Assembly: GCA_011390435.1 (NCBI GenBank)
Contig: JAABSK010000032.1
Span: 1 to 17,479, forward strand
Source: Desulfobacteraceae bacterium
GTDB lineage: Bacteria; Desulfobacterota; Desulfobacteria; Desulfobacterales; Desulfobacteraceae
Length of the DNA: 17,479 nt
Direction: 5' to 3'
The notes below the pieces were generated by a model that did not search any database, was not told the DNA's origin, and saw only the letters and a program-made list of their open reading frames with translations. Shown in pieces: positions 1 to 7,250 of the stretch (position 1 is its first letter; every line of letters begins with the position of its first letter). The position numbers and the translations under genes were made by a program.

Positions 1-60
1 TTTTTTGATGCTCCATGGGAAAAAAGGCACATTGCGGTAAAGCAGCTCAAAACCACATAA
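1..60 (+). CDS. Possible 3' end of an upstream gene (very short fragment)
   Basis: Reading frame 1 is open from the left edge and stops with TAA at bases 58-60, giving 19 residues that end VKQLKTT. It could be the C-terminus of a gene lying to the left. The fragment is too short to recognise a family, and an open frame this short may be chance. Bases 61-109 hold nothing I can name apart from A-rich sequence leading to the promoter of the next gene. Confidence 0.2.
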   Translation, partial: FFDAPWEKRHIAVKQLKTT

Positions 61-109
61 CAAAAACCGCTGTAAAATAACAGAAAAATCTGCACAGAAC
101 GGTTTGTGT

Positions 110-137
110 TTGACATTTGAGTTTTAACCCTTAAAAT
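110..137 (+). promoter_or_regulatory. Sigma70-type promoter for the cyclophilin gene
   Basis: A perfect -35 box TTGACA (110-115) is separated by 16 bases from TAAAAT (132-137), a 5/6 match to the -10 consensus. Transcription would start near 144, leaving a leader of about 30 bases containing a strong ribosome binding site AAGGAGG (163-169), 7 bases before the ATG at 177. This is the best promoter match in the window and fits constitutive expression of a housekeeping foldase. Confidence 0.7.
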
Positions 138-176
138 CTGGTCATATTTTTTTAACCTCAAAAAGGAGGCACCCCC

Positions 177-707
177 ATGCCTGAATTAACTGCTATCATG
201 GAAACCAGCAAAGGAACCATTAACATAAAGCTGTTTGCTGACCAGACACCACTGACCTGCAGCAATTTTGCGAACCTGGCCAAAAGAGAATATTACAACG
301 GCCTGAAATTTCACCGCGTGATTTCAGATTTCATGATCCAGGGCGGATGCCCCTATGGAAATGGAATGGGCGGCCCGGGTTATGAGTTCAAGGATGAATT
401 TAAAAAAGAACTCAAGCATGACAGACCTGGAATTCTCTCCATGGCCAATGCCGGTCCCGGAACAAACGGGAGCCAGTTTTTCATCACCCATGGCCCCACC
501 CCGCACCTGGACGGCATGCATACCGTGTTTGGCGTGGTGGAAAGTGATGAAGACCAGAAAGTCGTTAACAGTATTGCCCAGGGAGATACTATCGAAAAAA
601 TCACCATCAAAGGCAATGCCGGTTCGCTGTTCAAAAAGGTCAAAGATGATCTGGACAAATGGAACAAGATCATCAACAAGCAGTTCCCCAAACTGCCCAA
701 AGCCTGA
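177..707 (+). CDS. Cyclophilin-type peptidyl-prolyl cis-trans isomerase
   Basis: This enzyme catalyses cis-trans isomerisation of X-Pro peptide bonds during protein folding. The 176-residue product is a single cyclophilin domain with the expected signatures in order: [13 protein letters not shown] (catalytic Arg and the Gln of the active site), the [16 protein letters not shown] core strand, and [12 protein letters not shown]. The position that is Trp in human cyclophilin A (EWLDGKHVVFG, from memory) is His here, as expected for a bacterial, probably cyclosporin-insensitive enzyme. There is no signal peptide, so it should act in the cytoplasm. A lysine-rich tail of roughly 30 residues follows the fold. 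The start is set by AAGGAGG seven bases upstream. It is monocistronic: a promoter lies before it and a hairpin terminator after it. The family is certain; the specific paralogue name (ppiA/ppiB) is not, so no symbol is given. Confidence 0.95.
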   Translation: MPELTAIMETSKGTINIKLFADQTPLTCSNFANLAKREYYNGLKFHRVISDFMIQGGCPYGNGMGGPGYEFKDEFKKELKHDRPGILSMANAGPGTNGSQFFITHGPTPHLDGMHTVFGVVESDEDQKVVNSIAQGDTIEKITIKGNAGSLFKKVKDDLDKWNKIINKQFPKLPKA

Positions 708-740
708 TGCGCTTCAGACAGCACCATTAAGCCCATATAC

Positions 741-777
741 TAAAAGGCTGGAAACAGATCATGTCTCCAGCCTTTTA
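741..777. terminator. Bidirectional hairpin terminator between convergent genes
   Basis: A perfect 12-bp inverted repeat (TAAAAGGCTGGA at 741-752, its complement at 766-777) encloses a 13-base loop, with a smaller ACA/TGT pairing possible inside the loop. The stem begins with an A-run and ends with a T-run on either strand, so it can work both for the cyclophilin gene (stop at 705-707) and for the convergent gene ending at 798. Confidence 0.75.
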
Positions 778-797
778 AAAATCAGACAAACAAAATT

Positions 798-1190
798 CTA
801 TGGTGATGTTTCCAGCTCCAGGTAGAGGGGAATGTTGTGAAGGGATGAGCTGTGTTCCTTTGTTTCTCCCAGTCGCCAGCTTGAAATTTTGATTCCTTCT
901 GCTTCAATTTTTTTGACCATCCCGTTGATATTGATCAACGGATGGCGGGAAAATACGGTTGGCAACCCATAGGTCAGGCTGCACACCAGGCATTTACCCG
1001 GTCTCTGGGTCAGGTTGAATACCAGAACAATCTGACGGTCATCAGCGGCCACAAATCCAAGCCGGATATCGTATGCCCCGTCTGACGCATCCCCATAAAG
1101 CGCTTCAAAAAACTGATTGCTCATCTCCGGTGGCAAAAGCGTGTCAAGAAACGCCTGATCCGACACCCGGTTGATTGCAGCCTGGTCCAT
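798..1190 (-). CDS. Small conserved-looking hypothetical protein with a CxxC pair
   Basis: I do not assign a function. The product is 130 residues, soluble, without signal peptide or membrane segment. An acidic N-terminal half contains the stretch PPEMSNQFFEALYGDASDGA (residues 20-39). A strand-rich middle follows, with QRPGKCLVCSLTYGLPTVF (62-80) holding a Cys67-x2-Cys70 pair, and then a mixed C-terminal part. The overall composition (alternating hydrophobic strands, one CxxC, an LTYGLP turn) suggests a compact alpha/beta domain. I have the impression that similar short proteins are widespread in sulfate-reducing Desulfobacterota, but I cannot verify this here. The start ATG has the ribosome binding site AAGGAAG 8 bases upstream (minus strand). 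It stands alone, convergent with the cyclophilin gene and divergent from the chemoreceptor. Confidence 0.8.
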   Translation of the reverse strand: MDQAAINRVSDQAFLDTLLPPEMSNQFFEALYGDASDGAYDIRLGFVAADDRQIVLVFNLTQRPGKCLVCSLTYGLPTVFSRHPLININGMVKKIEAEGIKISSWRLGETKEHSSSLHNIPLYLELETSP

Positions 1191-1276
1191 TGTATCTGCT
1201 TCCTTTTAACGTAAGTTATCAAACAAAAAACCTTATCTTTTTATTAAACCTGAATGGGAAAATCAAGATTATTTTA

Positions 1277-1305
1277 TTTTCAGCGTCACCATGATATGGT
1301 ATGAA
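1277..1305 (+). promoter_or_regulatory. Candidate extended -10 promoter for the chemoreceptor gene
   Basis: TTTTCA (1277-1282, 4/6 to -35) is followed after 17 bases by TATGAA (1300-1305, 4/6 to -10), preceded by TGG (1297-1299), which fits an extended -10 TGn. The same TGGTATGA string occurs in the promoter proposed for the histidine kinase gene at 13391. No sigma28 or sigma54 site was found in this 157-base intergenic region (1191-1347), although chemotaxis genes often use them. This is a moderate match only. Confidence 0.4.
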
Positions 1306-1347
1306 ATACATATTTTCTCATGCTTCTTTCTGAAAAGGACGCTGTAA

Positions 1348-2694
1348 ATGACCACAAAACAATCGTTTGGGCTGGTACTTTCCGGAACGGTGTCTGCATT
1401 TGTGTTCCTGGTACTGTCCGGCTTTTATATCACCGCTTGCCAAAAACAGGTGCTTGATGAGTTGAAAATCCGCATGAGTACCCTCCAATCAGAAATCGGA
1501 CCAGATACTGCAGGAGAAATTCAGCAGCTCTTCACAGGCGTTGAGCAATCCGTAAAAAAAACCAGCCGGCGTCTGGGAATCGTTCAATCCATTGGCGCAG
1601 GTGCCGGGATTCTCCTGCTGGGTTTTGCTTTTTTCCGGTTTTCCTCTTTTATCCGTCATCTCACCCATTGCACAACCCTTGTCTCGCAAATGGGAAAAGG
1701 GGATTTAACCTGCCGATTCCAGATACCGGTCAAGTCCGAAAACCAGATGGATGAACTTCAGCTGCTGGAAAACCAGCTGAACCTGTTTGCCGGAACCATA
1801 CAAAAAAACATCAAAGAGATTGCTGTCGAGGCCCAGGCCCTGAACAAATCTTCTGTTGGAATGAACAAGGCTGCCAGGGATTTGACCGGGCAGTCAGACA
1901 GATCTGCCGACAGGTCCGGGCAGGCAGCCGGTCATGCCACTGCCATGAGCGAAACGGTCAATGGCGTTGCCGCTGCCATGGAAGAACTGAGCACCAGCAC
2001 CAGCCAGATGTCCCGGTCCACTGCTTTTATCGCAGATACCAGCCGGGGCATTGCCCAGCATGCTGTTCAGGCCAGTGACATTTCCGCCAGTGCCGTACAA
2101 ACAGTGGATGACGCATCAACCCGGGTGGACAACCTGGGAGCGGCAGCGCGAAAAATCGGAAAGGTGTCCCAGGCGATCACCGACATTTCCGAGCAGACCA
2201 CGCTTCTGGCTTTGAATGCCGCCATTGAGGCGGCCAGGGCAGGCGAGGCCGGCAAAGGGTTTGCCGTTGTTGCCCACGAAATTAAAAACCTGGCCGACCA
2301 GACATCTCTGGCCACAGACCAGATCAAAGACAACATTGACTGGATCCAGGATGCAACCGCTTCCACTGTGGCGGATATCAAAGAGATTGCCCGGATCATG
2401 AGCGATGTCAATGATATTGTCAAAAACATATCTGAAGCGGTTGATGATCAGGCCCGGACTGTTCAGGAGCTGGATACCCATGTATCCCAGGGAGCAGAAG
2501 CGGCTCAGGATGTCACGGCAACCCTTTTGGGCACATCTGGTGCCGCCCTTAAAATCGCGGATGATATTACCGATGTCAACCAGACCCTTTTTCAGATGTC
2601 TGCCAGTGTCACCCGGATTGCGTTGAACTCAGACCAGCTGGCAAACCGGTCAGAGCAGCTTCATAACATACTGAACCATTTTACAGTTGATTGA
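1348..2694 (+). CDS. Methyl-accepting chemotaxis protein (membrane chemoreceptor)
   Basis: This transmembrane receptor controls the CheA kinase and hence flagellar switching. The 448 residues read as follows: a first membrane helix (about 7-30), a very short periplasmic segment (about 31-75), a second membrane helix (about 77-97), a HAMP linker (about 98-150), then a long coiled-coil cytoplasmic domain. The hairpin tip is unmistakable: [20 protein letters not shown] followed by [17 protein letters not shown], around residues 282-318. The outer domain is about 45 residues, too small for a usual Cache or four-helix sensor, so the signal may be sensed in the membrane or through partner proteins. 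There is no C-terminal NWETF-type tether. The start is set by AAGGA 8 bases upstream. nqrA begins 39 bases after the stop with no terminator hairpin visible between, so readthrough into the nqr operon is possible. Confidence 0.93.
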   Translation: MTTKQSFGLVLSGTVSAFVFLVLSGFYITACQKQVLDELKIRMSTLQSEIGPDTAGEIQQLFTGVEQSVKKTSRRLGIVQSIGAGAGILLLGFAFFRFSSFIRHLTHCTTLVSQMGKGDLTCRFQIPVKSENQMDELQLLENQLNLFAGTIQKNIKEIAVEAQALNKSSVGMNKAARDLTGQSDRSADRSGQAAGHATAMSETVNGVAAAMEELSTSTSQMSRSTAFIADTSRGIAQHAVQASDISASAVQTVDDASTRVDNLGAAARKIGKVSQAITDISEQTTLLALNAAIEAARAGEAGKGFAVVAHEIKNLADQTSLATDQIKDNIDWIQDATASTVADIKEIARIMSDVNDIVKNISEAVDDQARTVQELDTHVSQGAEAAQDVTATLLGTSGAALKIADDITDVNQTLFQMSASVTRIALNSDQLANRSEQLHNILNHFTVD

Positions 2695-2733
2695 CGATCA
2701 CCTATTTTTTTTATGCAAATGGACTTGTAATCT

Positions 2734-4062
2734 ATGGACTATCTTGAAAGCAAAACCCGCTTCAAACCCGTGTTAACCGGAATGCCGGATTTAACCCTGA
2801 TCCAGCTGCCGAAACCGGCTACAGTCGCTGCATCTGCCATGGATATCCCGTATATCCGGCCGAAACTTATGGTAAAGGAAAATGATCCGGTAAAAATCGG
2901 AACCCCCCTTTTCCATGATAAACGCAACCCGCTGATCCAGTGGGTATCCCCAGGGTCCGGTCACGTCAAACGCATTGTCTTTGGCCAGCGGCGCAGATTA
3001 ATCGAAGTGGTCATTTCCCTGGATAAAGAAGAATCCTGGGTCCGGTTTGACCCGATCCGCGCATCAGCCTTTTCCAGCGCTCCAAAAACCGATATCGTTA
3101 CCATGCTGCAGCAGGGCGGTGTGTGGCAGTTCTTTCGGGAATTTCCAGCAAAAGATACGGCAGATGCAGACAGTCAGCCACCCATGATCATTGTTTCCTT
3201 ACACGGAAATGACATTTTCTCCCCCCACCCTGCACTGGCCCTGAAAGACCGGACCGCCCTGTTTGCTTCCGGACTGGATCTGCTGAAACGATTCAGCAAT
3301 CACATTGTTGTCACTGCACGGAAAAGCGCACTTCCCCGGCTGGGAAAACTGGCAGCGCATGTTACCCATACCGTCTCGGACACCTATCCGTCATGGAACC
3401 CGGGTGTTGTGCTGTACCAGTTGAAAACCGGTGTGGAGGATAACCGCTCCTGGTGCATTTCAGCAGAACACCTGATGCTGATGGTCCAGTTTCTGACCAC
3501 CGGGCAATACCCGGTTCAACGGGTGGTTACCGTGACACGGGGAACAGACAAAAAACCCCATGCGCTGACCCGTCAGGGGGCACCTGTTGCTGCAGTGATC
3601 GGCCGGATGGAAGAAAACACCCTGATCACCACGGGTCTTTTCAATGGCAGATCGGTTCCGCCGGACACCCATCTGGGATTTTTTGACACCACCTTGAATG
3701 TGCTTGCAAACCACCCGGATGGTGTCCTGTTTGGTTTTATCCGGCCCGGATTGAATACCCCCACCGCTTCCAGAACCTTTCTATCCTGCCTGACCCGCTC
3801 CCCCCGGAAGCTGGACAGCAACATCCATGGAGAAGAGCGGGCCTGCATCAACTGCGGGTACTGCACCCGCATCTGCCCGGTGGACCTGGCACCTGGTTTT
3901 ATCATGAAAGCCCTTCACAGTGATGACATTGAAGATGCTCTGGACCTGGGCCTGCTGGATTGTGTCAGTTGCGGACTGTGCACCTATGCCTGCCCCTCCA
4001 AGATTGAACTGAACCTAATTCTGTCCAATGGGATGGATGCGCATTACAAGGACAAACAATAA
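2734..4062 (+). CDS. nqrA: Na+-NQR subunit A with two RnfC-like 4Fe-4S motifs
   Basis: This is the peripheral subunit of the Na+-translocating NADH:quinone oxidoreductase. Its length (442 residues), position as first gene of nqrABCDEF, and the N-terminal barrel-sandwich motif RPKLMVKENDPVKIGTPLFH identify NqrA. The C-terminus is unusual. It carries C371-x2-C374-x2-C377-x3-C381-P and C410-x2-C413-x2-C416-x3-C420-P, two complete 4Fe-4S ligand sets as in RnfC. NqrA of Vibrio and Haemophilus, as I recall them, keep only the remnant near CTYVCPGKY and bind no iron. The usual conserved GPHPAGL/GTHIHF segment is also replaced here by TYPSWNPGVVLYQL (217-230). Context excludes RnfC: the next genes encode flavinylated NqrB and NqrF. 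The ribosome binding site is weak (GGA at 2721). The next gene starts 3 bases after the stop. Subunit identity is firm; bound clusters are inferred. Confidence 0.92.
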   Translation: MDYLESKTRFKPVLTGMPDLTLIQLPKPATVAASAMDIPYIRPKLMVKENDPVKIGTPLFHDKRNPLIQWVSPGSGHVKRIVFGQRRRLIEVVISLDKEESWVRFDPIRASAFSSAPKTDIVTMLQQGGVWQFFREFPAKDTADADSQPPMIIVSLHGNDIFSPHPALALKDRTALFASGLDLLKRFSNHIVVTARKSALPRLGKLAAHVTHTVSDTYPSWNPGVVLYQLKTGVEDNRSWCISAEHLMLMVQFLTTGQYPVQRVVTVTRGTDKKPHALTRQGAPVAAVIGRMEENTLITTGLFNGRSVPPDTHLGFFDTTLNVLANHPDGVLFGFIRPGLNTPTASRTFLSCLTRSPRKLDSNIHGEERACINCGYCTRICPVDLAPGFIMKALHSDDIEDALDLGLLDCVSCGLCTYACPSKIELNLILSNGMDAHYKDKQ

Positions 4063-4065
4063 GTC

Positions 4066-5226
4066 ATGAAAAAACTTAAAGACCTGTTTGATAAAAATGA
4101 AGCGCATTTTACCGGTTCTGGAAAGCTCAGGTTTCTGGAACCGCTGTTTGATGCCACCAAGACCTTTTTCTTCCTGCCCTCACCGCAAAACCGGCACACC
4201 CCTTTTGTGCGGGATCACCTGGATTTGAAACGGTATATGAGTTTTGTCATTCTGGCACTGATGCCCGTACTGTTATTCGGCATCTACAATACCGGATATC
4301 AGGCCGGCCTGGCCAGAGGGATGCAGTACTCTTTTTTTCAGGCATTCGGGCTTGGGCTGCGATATGTTCTTCCCATTATTGTTGTCACCTATGCGGTGGG
4401 ATTTTTCTGGGAGATTCTGTTTGCCTCCATCCGGGGGCATAAAATCAGCGAAGGACTTCTGGTCACCGGCCTCCTGTTCCCCCTGACCCTGCCGCCCACC
4501 ATACCGCTGTGGCAGGTGGCCATGGGCATTTCCTTTGGGGTGGTCATCGGCAAGGAAGTCTTTGGCGGCACAGGAAGAAATCTTCTGAACCCGGCACTGA
4601 CCGGGCGGGCCTTTCTGTTTTTCTCCTATCCGCTCTCGTTGTCCGGAGATGTCTGGATTGCCGGAAAAACAGCAGTGGACGGCATCAGCGGTGCAACAGC
4701 ACTTGCTGTTGTCGGAGCAGAAAGCGAAAGCATTACTGCTGCCCTTTCCCGATCCGGGTTTGATCTGCCCAACCTGTTCATCGGCCTGATTCCCGGCAGT
4801 ATCGGCGAAACATCCGCTTTATGCTGCCTTCTGGGCGCAGCATTTCTGGTCATCACCAAAATTGCCAATTTCAGAATCATTGCCGGCGGCATCATCGGCC
4901 TGATCTTTACAGCGCTGGTGTTTTATCTGATTCCCGGCGGACAGGGGTCATGGCTGAATGCAGGCCCCCTGTATCACCTGCTTGCCGGCGGGTTTCTTTT
5001 TGGCATCTCTTTTATGGCAACCGATCCGGTCAGTGCGCCTGGAACCAACCTGGGCCGATGGATATTCGGTTTTTTAATCGGTTTTCTGACGGTTACCATC
5101 CGGGTGGCAAATCCAGCGTTTGCAGAGGGCACCATGCTGGCCATCCTGTTCATGAATGTGTTTGCCCCGCTCCTGGATCACATGATTCTCAAACACCAGA
5201 CATCAAAGAGGATTCCCAATGTCTGA
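4066..5226 (+). CDS. nqrB: Na+-NQR subunit B, membrane flavoprotein
   Basis: This is the largest membrane subunit of Na+-NQR. It carries covalently bound FMN and forms the Na+ channel with quinone chemistry nearby. The 386 residues contain multiple hydrophobic helices, the flavinylation motif S208-G-A-T211 (in DGISGATALAVVG), and family stretches NPALTGRAFLFFSYP, GETSALCCLLGA and FMATDPVSAPGTN. Thr211 is the expected FMN phosphodiester attachment site, by analogy to Vibrio NqrB. It is slightly shorter than the roughly 410-residue Vibrio protein, mainly at the N-terminus. The start follows AAGGAC (4048-4053). The gene overlaps nqrC by 8 bases (5219-5226), which suggests translational coupling. 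Confidence 0.96.
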   Translation: MKKLKDLFDKNEAHFTGSGKLRFLEPLFDATKTFFFLPSPQNRHTPFVRDHLDLKRYMSFVILALMPVLLFGIYNTGYQAGLARGMQYSFFQAFGLGLRYVLPIIVVTYAVGFFWEILFASIRGHKISEGLLVTGLLFPLTLPPTIPLWQVAMGISFGVVIGKEVFGGTGRNLLNPALTGRAFLFFSYPLSLSGDVWIAGKTAVDGISGATALAVVGAESESITAALSRSGFDLPNLFIGLIPGSIGETSALCCLLGAAFLVITKIANFRIIAGGIIGLIFTALVFYLIPGGQGSWLNAGPLYHLLAGGFLFGISFMATDPVSAPGTNLGRWIFGFLIGFLTVTIRVANPAFAEGTMLAILFMNVFAPLLDHMILKHQTSKRIPNV

Positions 5227-5980
5227 AAAACCAGATAAAAACAGCAAAAAAAATGTCATTGTCTTTGCCCTGACAATCTCTGTCATTTGCAGTCTTTTAA
5301 TCACCCTGTCCGCAGGGGGATTGAAAAAATTCCATGTGGCCAACATGAAGCTGGACAAAAAAACCAATATTCTCAAGGCTGCCAACCTGATCGGTGACAA
5401 AAAGCCAGACAGGGAAAAGATCAATACACTCTATGACACCCATATCCAGGAAGTGGCTGTGGATGAAACCGGACAGGTAACCAGCACGCCCACCGGAAAC
5501 ACCCTGCGCCTCTATTTTTACCAGGAAAACGACCAGATCGCCGGATACATCCTGCCCATCAATTCCCGGGGCCTGTGGGGGAAAATTCAGGGATACCTGG
5601 CGTTTAAAGCAGATGGACAGACCGTATCAGGGTTTTCAGTTTTCAGCCACTCAGAAACCCCCGGGCTGGGCGGAGAAATTGAAAGCGCCTGGTTTCAGGA
5701 CAACTTCAGAGGCAAAAAAATCCTCAACTCAGAGGACAAATTTGTATCGGTGGGCATTGCAAAAGGCAAGACAGAAGATCTTCCTGCAGACAAACAGCCC
5801 CATTATGTGGATGGTATCTCCGGGGCCACCCTTACCGGACAATATTTGTCTGAAGGCATCAAAGAGACCCTGGTTCAATACAATCCGGTTTCCATTACGT
5901 TTCGCCAGAAAAATCTGAAAGCCTATCAAAAGGATATTGAAATACAAACCGATCAATCAGATAACGAGAAAAGGAATTGA
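5219..5980 (+). CDS. nqrC: Na+-NQR subunit C, periplasmic flavoprotein
   Basis: NqrC is anchored by one N-terminal helix (about residues 13-33) and holds a covalent FMN on its periplasmic side, passing electrons between the NqrD/E cluster and NqrB. The 253-residue product has the FMN-binding domain with the conserved [20 protein letters not shown] and [12 protein letters not shown] segments. The attachment motif S201-G-A-T204 lies within [12 protein letters not shown]. Length and motif order match the family. The ATG lies inside the last codons of nqrB, an 8-base overlap, so it is probably translationally coupled. Flavinylation needs an ApbE-type FMN transferase, which is not encoded in this window. 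Confidence 0.96.
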   Translation: MSEKPDKNSKKNVIVFALTISVICSLLITLSAGGLKKFHVANMKLDKKTNILKAANLIGDKKPDREKINTLYDTHIQEVAVDETGQVTSTPTGNTLRLYFYQENDQIAGYILPINSRGLWGKIQGYLAFKADGQTVSGFSVFSHSETPGLGGEIESAWFQDNFRGKKILNSEDKFVSVGIAKGKTEDLPADKQPHYVDGISGATLTGQYLSEGIKETLVQYNPVSITFRQKNLKAYQKDIEIQTDQSDNEKRN

Positions 5981-5985
5981 TTTTT

Positions 5986-6621
5986 ATGTCCCAGGAACAG
6001 ATCACCACTTATAAAGAAATCGTTTTCAGAGGGATATGGCATGAAAATCCCGTGGCTTATCAGGTTCTGGGAATCTGCTCCGCACTTGCGGTAACAGTCC
6101 AGATGTCCACTGCCGTTGTCATGAGCATTGCCCTGACCCTGGTATGCGCCTTTTCCAATCTGCTGGTTTCACTTTTGAGAAAACAGATCCCGTCAAATAT
6201 CCGGATCATTGCAGAACTTGCCATTATTGCCTCTCTGGTTATTGTCACAGACCAGATTCTCAAGGCCTTTTTCTATGATATTTCCAAGCAGCTGTCGATC
6301 TTTGTGGGCCTGATCATCACCAACTGCATCGTGCTGGGACGGGCTGAATCCTTTGCCCTGGCCAACAAACCCCTGGATTCCTTTTTTGACGGGATCGGCA
6401 ACGGCCTGGGGTACAGCATGATCCTGGTACTGGTGGCTTTTTTCAGAGAATTTCTGGGCTCTGGTAAATTTTTGGGATTTTCAATTATTCCGCAGTTCAT
6501 CTATGATATCGGATATCAGAACATGGGACTGATGGTACTGGCACCCGGAGCATTTTTCATTATCGGTCTGCTGGTATGGCTGAAAAACAGCATTCCGGGA
6601 ATATCAAAGGAAGAAAGGTAA
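5986..6621 (+). CDS. nqrD: Na+-NQR subunit D, integral membrane
   Basis: NqrD is one of two homologous six-helix membrane subunits that together hold an intramembrane 2Fe-2S cluster. I chose the ATG at 5986 (211 residues) over an in-frame TTG at 5977, because AAGG (5971-5974) is 11 bases before the ATG but only 2 before the TTG. The two cluster cysteines expected from Vibrio structures are visible: Cys31 in [11 protein letters not shown] and Cys114 in [14 protein letters not shown], placed in half-helices facing opposite sides. The conserved [13 protein letters not shown] stretch follows. The gene starts 5 bases after the nqrC stop and ends 6 bases before nqrE. Confidence 0.96.
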   Translation: MSQEQITTYKEIVFRGIWHENPVAYQVLGICSALAVTVQMSTAVVMSIALTLVCAFSNLLVSLLRKQIPSNIRIIAELAIIASLVIVTDQILKAFFYDISKQLSIFVGLIITNCIVLGRAESFALANKPLDSFFDGIGNGLGYSMILVLVAFFREFLGSGKFLGFSIIPQFIYDIGYQNMGLMVLAPGAFFIIGLLVWLKNSIPGISKEER

Positions 6622-6627
6622 CGTATC

Positions 6628-7236
6628 ATGGGCGATCTGATCAGTCTGTTTATCAATTCCGTATTTATCGGCAATATTCTGCTGGCCTATTTTCTGGGCA
6701 TGTGTTCGTTCATTGCGGTTTCCAAAAACATTGAAACCGCTACCGGCCTGGGATTTGCCGTCATTTTTGTCCTGTCCGTGACCAGTCCGCTCAACTGGAT
6801 CATCTATCACGGTCTTCTGGCACCCGGAGCACTGTCCTGGGCCGGAATGGGCGACCTGGACCTGAGTTTTTTAAAATTCATCACCTTTATCGCGGTGATC
6901 GCTGCACTGGTCCAGGCGGTGGAAATGATCATTGATAAATATTCTCCGCTGCTGTATGCCGCACTGGGGGTATTTCTGCCGCTGATTGCCGTCAACTGTG
7001 CCATTTTGGGAACATCTTTGTTCATGGTGGAGCGGAACTACACCTTCATGGAATCCATCATTTTCGGAGCCGGCTCCGGCACCGGGTGGATGCTGGCCAT
7101 TGTGTCCATGGCTGCCCTGCGCAAAAAGATCAAGTATGCCGACGTTCCCAAAGGCCTGGACGGTTTCGGCATCACCATGATCGTTGCAGGCCTCATGGCC
7201 ATGACATTCATGATGTTCTCAGGAATCACCCTTTAA
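6628..7236 (+). CDS. nqrE: Na+-NQR subunit E, integral membrane
   Basis: NqrE is the partner of NqrD. The 202-residue, six-helix protein provides Cys26 (in [14 protein letters not shown]) and Cys124 (in [11 protein letters not shown]), the other two ligands expected for the intramembrane 2Fe-2S cluster. Length and the family segments [11 protein letters not shown] and [18 protein letters not shown] match Vibrio NqrE closely. The presence of all four membrane cysteines across NqrD and NqrE means the core electron and ion path is intact here. The ribosome binding site is GAAAGG a few bases upstream, and the gene sits 6 bases after nqrD and 14 bases before the GTG of nqrF. Confidence 0.96.
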   Translation: MGDLISLFINSVFIGNILLAYFLGMCSFIAVSKNIETATGLGFAVIFVLSVTSPLNWIIYHGLLAPGALSWAGMGDLDLSFLKFITFIAVIAALVQAVEMIIDKYSPLLYAALGVFLPLIAVNCAILGTSLFMVERNYTFMESIIFGAGSGTGWMLAIVSMAALRKKIKYADVPKGLDGFGITMIVAGLMAMTFMMFSGITL

Positions 7237-7250
7237 GGAGATCCATACCC

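Noticed and set aside
2691..2717. TTGACG ... TATGCA as a promoter for nqrA
   Set aside because: Spacing is only 15 bases, the -10 is poor, and the predicted start would leave almost no leader, so I do not list it.
2734..4062. Reading the first operon gene as RnfC because of its two ferredoxin motifs
   Set aside because: Length, the N-terminal RPKLMVKENDPVKIG segment and the following nqrB-F genes (NqrF with FAD and 2Fe-2S rather than RnfB/RnfG order) identify NqrA.
7086..7250. Longer nqrF with a start inside nqrE
   Set aside because: The extension is out of frame with nqrE, resembles no NqrF N-terminus and has no ribosome binding site; GTG 7251 has AAGGAG and begins the membrane helix.
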